DNA from: Planctomycetales bacterium | Lineage (GTDB): Bacteria > Planctomycetota > Planctomycetia > Isosphaerales > Isosphaeraceae | DNA length: 32,912 nucleotides | Reading direction: 5' to 3' | Assembly (NCBI GenBank): GCA_027452145.1 | Contig: DAIDHB010000057.1 | Span: 1-32,912 of the forward strand | Shown here: positions 32,241-32,912 of the stretch, piece after piece | Layout of the letters: each line of letters opens with the position of its first letter | How positions within the stretch are numbered: the first letter of the stretch is position 1 | Notes under the pieces: generated by a model | The model's input: the letters and a program-made list of their open reading frames with translations, nothing else | Databases searched by the model: none | What the model was told of the DNA's origin: nothing | Translations under genes and position numbers: made by a program

Positions 32241-32296
32241 CGGCGACGTGAGTCGCCGGGTGCTTTCTCCACGCATGCCCCGGCGACTCACGTCGC
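32241..32296. repeat. Nested palindrome upstream of the YcaO gene
   Basis: Two 18-base arms, 32243-32260 and 32279-32296, are perfect reverse complements separated by 18 bases. Each arm also contains its own palindrome (CGGCGAC/GTCGCCG on the left), so the DNA or RNA can form either one long stem or two short ones. It is 90 bp upstream of the YcaO start codon. No T-run follows. Confidence 0.88.
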
Positions 32297-32381
32297 AGTT
32301 TCGGCCGGGTTTCGAGCGTTGCCGATAGGTGGCTCGCGGAGGGACCGGGCCGGCTCAGACTCTGGGCCGGCAGGGCACCGA

Positions 32382-32431
32382 GCCCCCGTCAGGGGGCGAC
32401 CGGACGTAGCCGGGGGGCGTCAGCCCCCCGG
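32382..32431 (-). repeat. Two-hairpin repeat, inverted variant copy
   Basis: On the minus strand the order is hairpin 1 (CCGGGGGGC/GCCCCCCGG, loop TGAC, at 32431-32410), GGCTACGTCC-like link, then hairpin 2 (GCCCCC/GGGGGC, 32397-32382). Hairpin 1 and the link are the same as in the copies at 1-104 and 32510-32611. Hairpin 2 has different bases but keeps its stem, so the structure is conserved rather than the sequence. Confidence 0.85.
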
Positions 32432-32472
32432 GGTCGGACCGCCGCGCCACACCCCCAATCCTCTCGACGGAT

Positions 32473-32516
32473 CGTCCCGGCCGCGACCCCGCGTTGCGGG
32501 GGTCGCGGCCGGGACG
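32473..32516. repeat. Very strong GC hairpin abutting the repeat
   Basis: Left arm 32473-32492 pairs with right arm 32496-32516 over 20 bases with a single bulged G and a 3-base loop. Its right arm runs directly into the two-hairpin repeat copy starting at 32510. It may be part of the same element, whose corresponding piece would lie outside the window at the left end. No gene is visible in 32297-32620. Confidence 0.85.
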
Positions 32517-32611
32517 GTGACACGATGGCGGGGAGATCAAGGTTCGTCCGGGGTTCCGGGGGGCTGACGCCCCCCGGCTACGTCCTGGCGCCCACTTCGT
32601 GGGCTTCCGGG
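32510..32611 (+). repeat. Two-hairpin intergenic repeat, right copy
   Basis: Direct copy of 1-104. Hairpin 1 lies at 32556-32577 (CCGGGGGGC/GCCCCCCGG, loop TGAC) and hairpin 2 at 32590-32604 (GCCCAC/GTGGGC, loop TTC). The foreign-looking acetate kinase sequence begins within about 10-20 bases of its right end. Confidence 0.88.
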
Positions 32612-32619
32612 CGGACACT

Positions 32620-32912
32620 AGAAAGACAGGACATCGATTGCGTGCGGCGGGCCACCGGGTGGTTCACGGCGGCAGCGACTTTGCCCGGCCGGTGCGCATC
32701 GATGAGGCCGTATTACATCGGCTCGGCGCGCTCGTTCCCCTGGCGCCGCTGCATCAGCCGCACAACATCGCAGTGATTCGCGAAACGGCCCGGCACGCCC
32801 CCCAGTTGCCGCAAGTCGCCTGTTTCGATACGTCATTTCACCGCACGCAACCCAAGACCGCGCGCACCATTGCGCTGCAGGCTGCACTTCGAAACGCAGG
32901 CATCGAACGCTA
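32620..32912 (+). pseudogene. ackA: Acetate/propionate kinase fragment lacking its N-terminus
   Basis: The frame with codons beginning at 32641 translates to clear AckA sequence: AAGHRVVHGGSDF, then LVPLAPLHQPHNIAVIRE, then QVACFDTSFHRTQP, up to the window end with no stop. AckA transfers phosphate between acetyl phosphate and ADP; HRVVHGG and FDTSFH are conserved active-site segments. In the full protein about 75-85 residues precede this point, including the N-terminal phosphate-binding strand. Here they are absent, replaced by the repeat at 32510-32611, and no start codon suits. Codons such as TTA, CGT, TGT, TCA, TTT and ATT are rare in neighbouring genes. It is 3'-incomplete because the window ends. 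A decayed transfer or an assembly chimera are both possible. Confidence 0.8.

Overview
The window reads as chromosomal DNA of a planctomycete, most likely of the Isosphaeraceae type. This is inferred from very high GC, a DUF1559 protein with a type IV prepilin-like N-terminus and the H-x9-DG motif, many small exported proteins and lipoproteins, an enhancer-binding-protein-like regulator, an HTTM membrane protein, and intergenic space full of short palindromic and tandem repeats. The window opens inside one copy of a two-hairpin repeat and closes just beyond another copy, which suggests a draft contig bounded by repeats. Because of the GC content, most long open frames are antisense shadows and were discarded.

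Left part (1-8.4 kb): a 2Fe-2S ferredoxin, a small lipoprotein downstream of a DUF1559 protein, an exported unknown, an operon of a carotenoid-desaturase-like flavoprotein followed by a BshB1-type deacetylase, then on the other strand a NirD-like Rieske protein, a double-GNAT acetyltransferase and a 101-aa unknown.

Middle (8.5-22 kb): acetolactate synthase large subunit (ilvB); a converging NtrC-like regulator whose receiver has lost its phosphorylatable Asp and whose AAA+ domain lacks GAFTGA; a Xer recombinase; an initiator-type tRNA-Met with a strong terminator; a hotdog thioesterase converging on an Rrf2 regulator with three cysteines; a tightly overlapping three-gene operon built around an HTTM-DCC1 fusion; a Cys/Gly/Tyr-rich exported protein; a GT2 glycosyltransferase; and a methyltransferase with a signal peptide.

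Right part (22-32.2 kb) is the most interesting block. Six co-directional genes (degenerate ketosynthase, ketosynthase, short-chain dehydrogenase, FtsX/DevC-like permease, ABC ATPase, HlyD-type adaptor) face a divergent pair (alpha-oxoamine synthase and a small EamA/SMR-type transporter). Together they look like a pathway that makes and exports an acyl-derived amino-ketone or amino-alcohol lipid, analogous in logic to sphingoid-base synthesis. The product is not known. Next to it is a fused YcaO cyclodehydratase of azol(in)e-peptide type without a visible precursor.

Repeats are a second theme. Heptamer or nonamer tandem arrays begin in phase with the stop codons of four genes (GNAT, ilvB, the NtrC-like gene and the HlyD gene). 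A hairpin pair with complementary loops sits inside the ABC operon. The right edge carries inverted copies of the two-hairpin element, then a 5'-truncated acetate kinase reading frame with different codon use, probably transferred DNA or an assembly junction.
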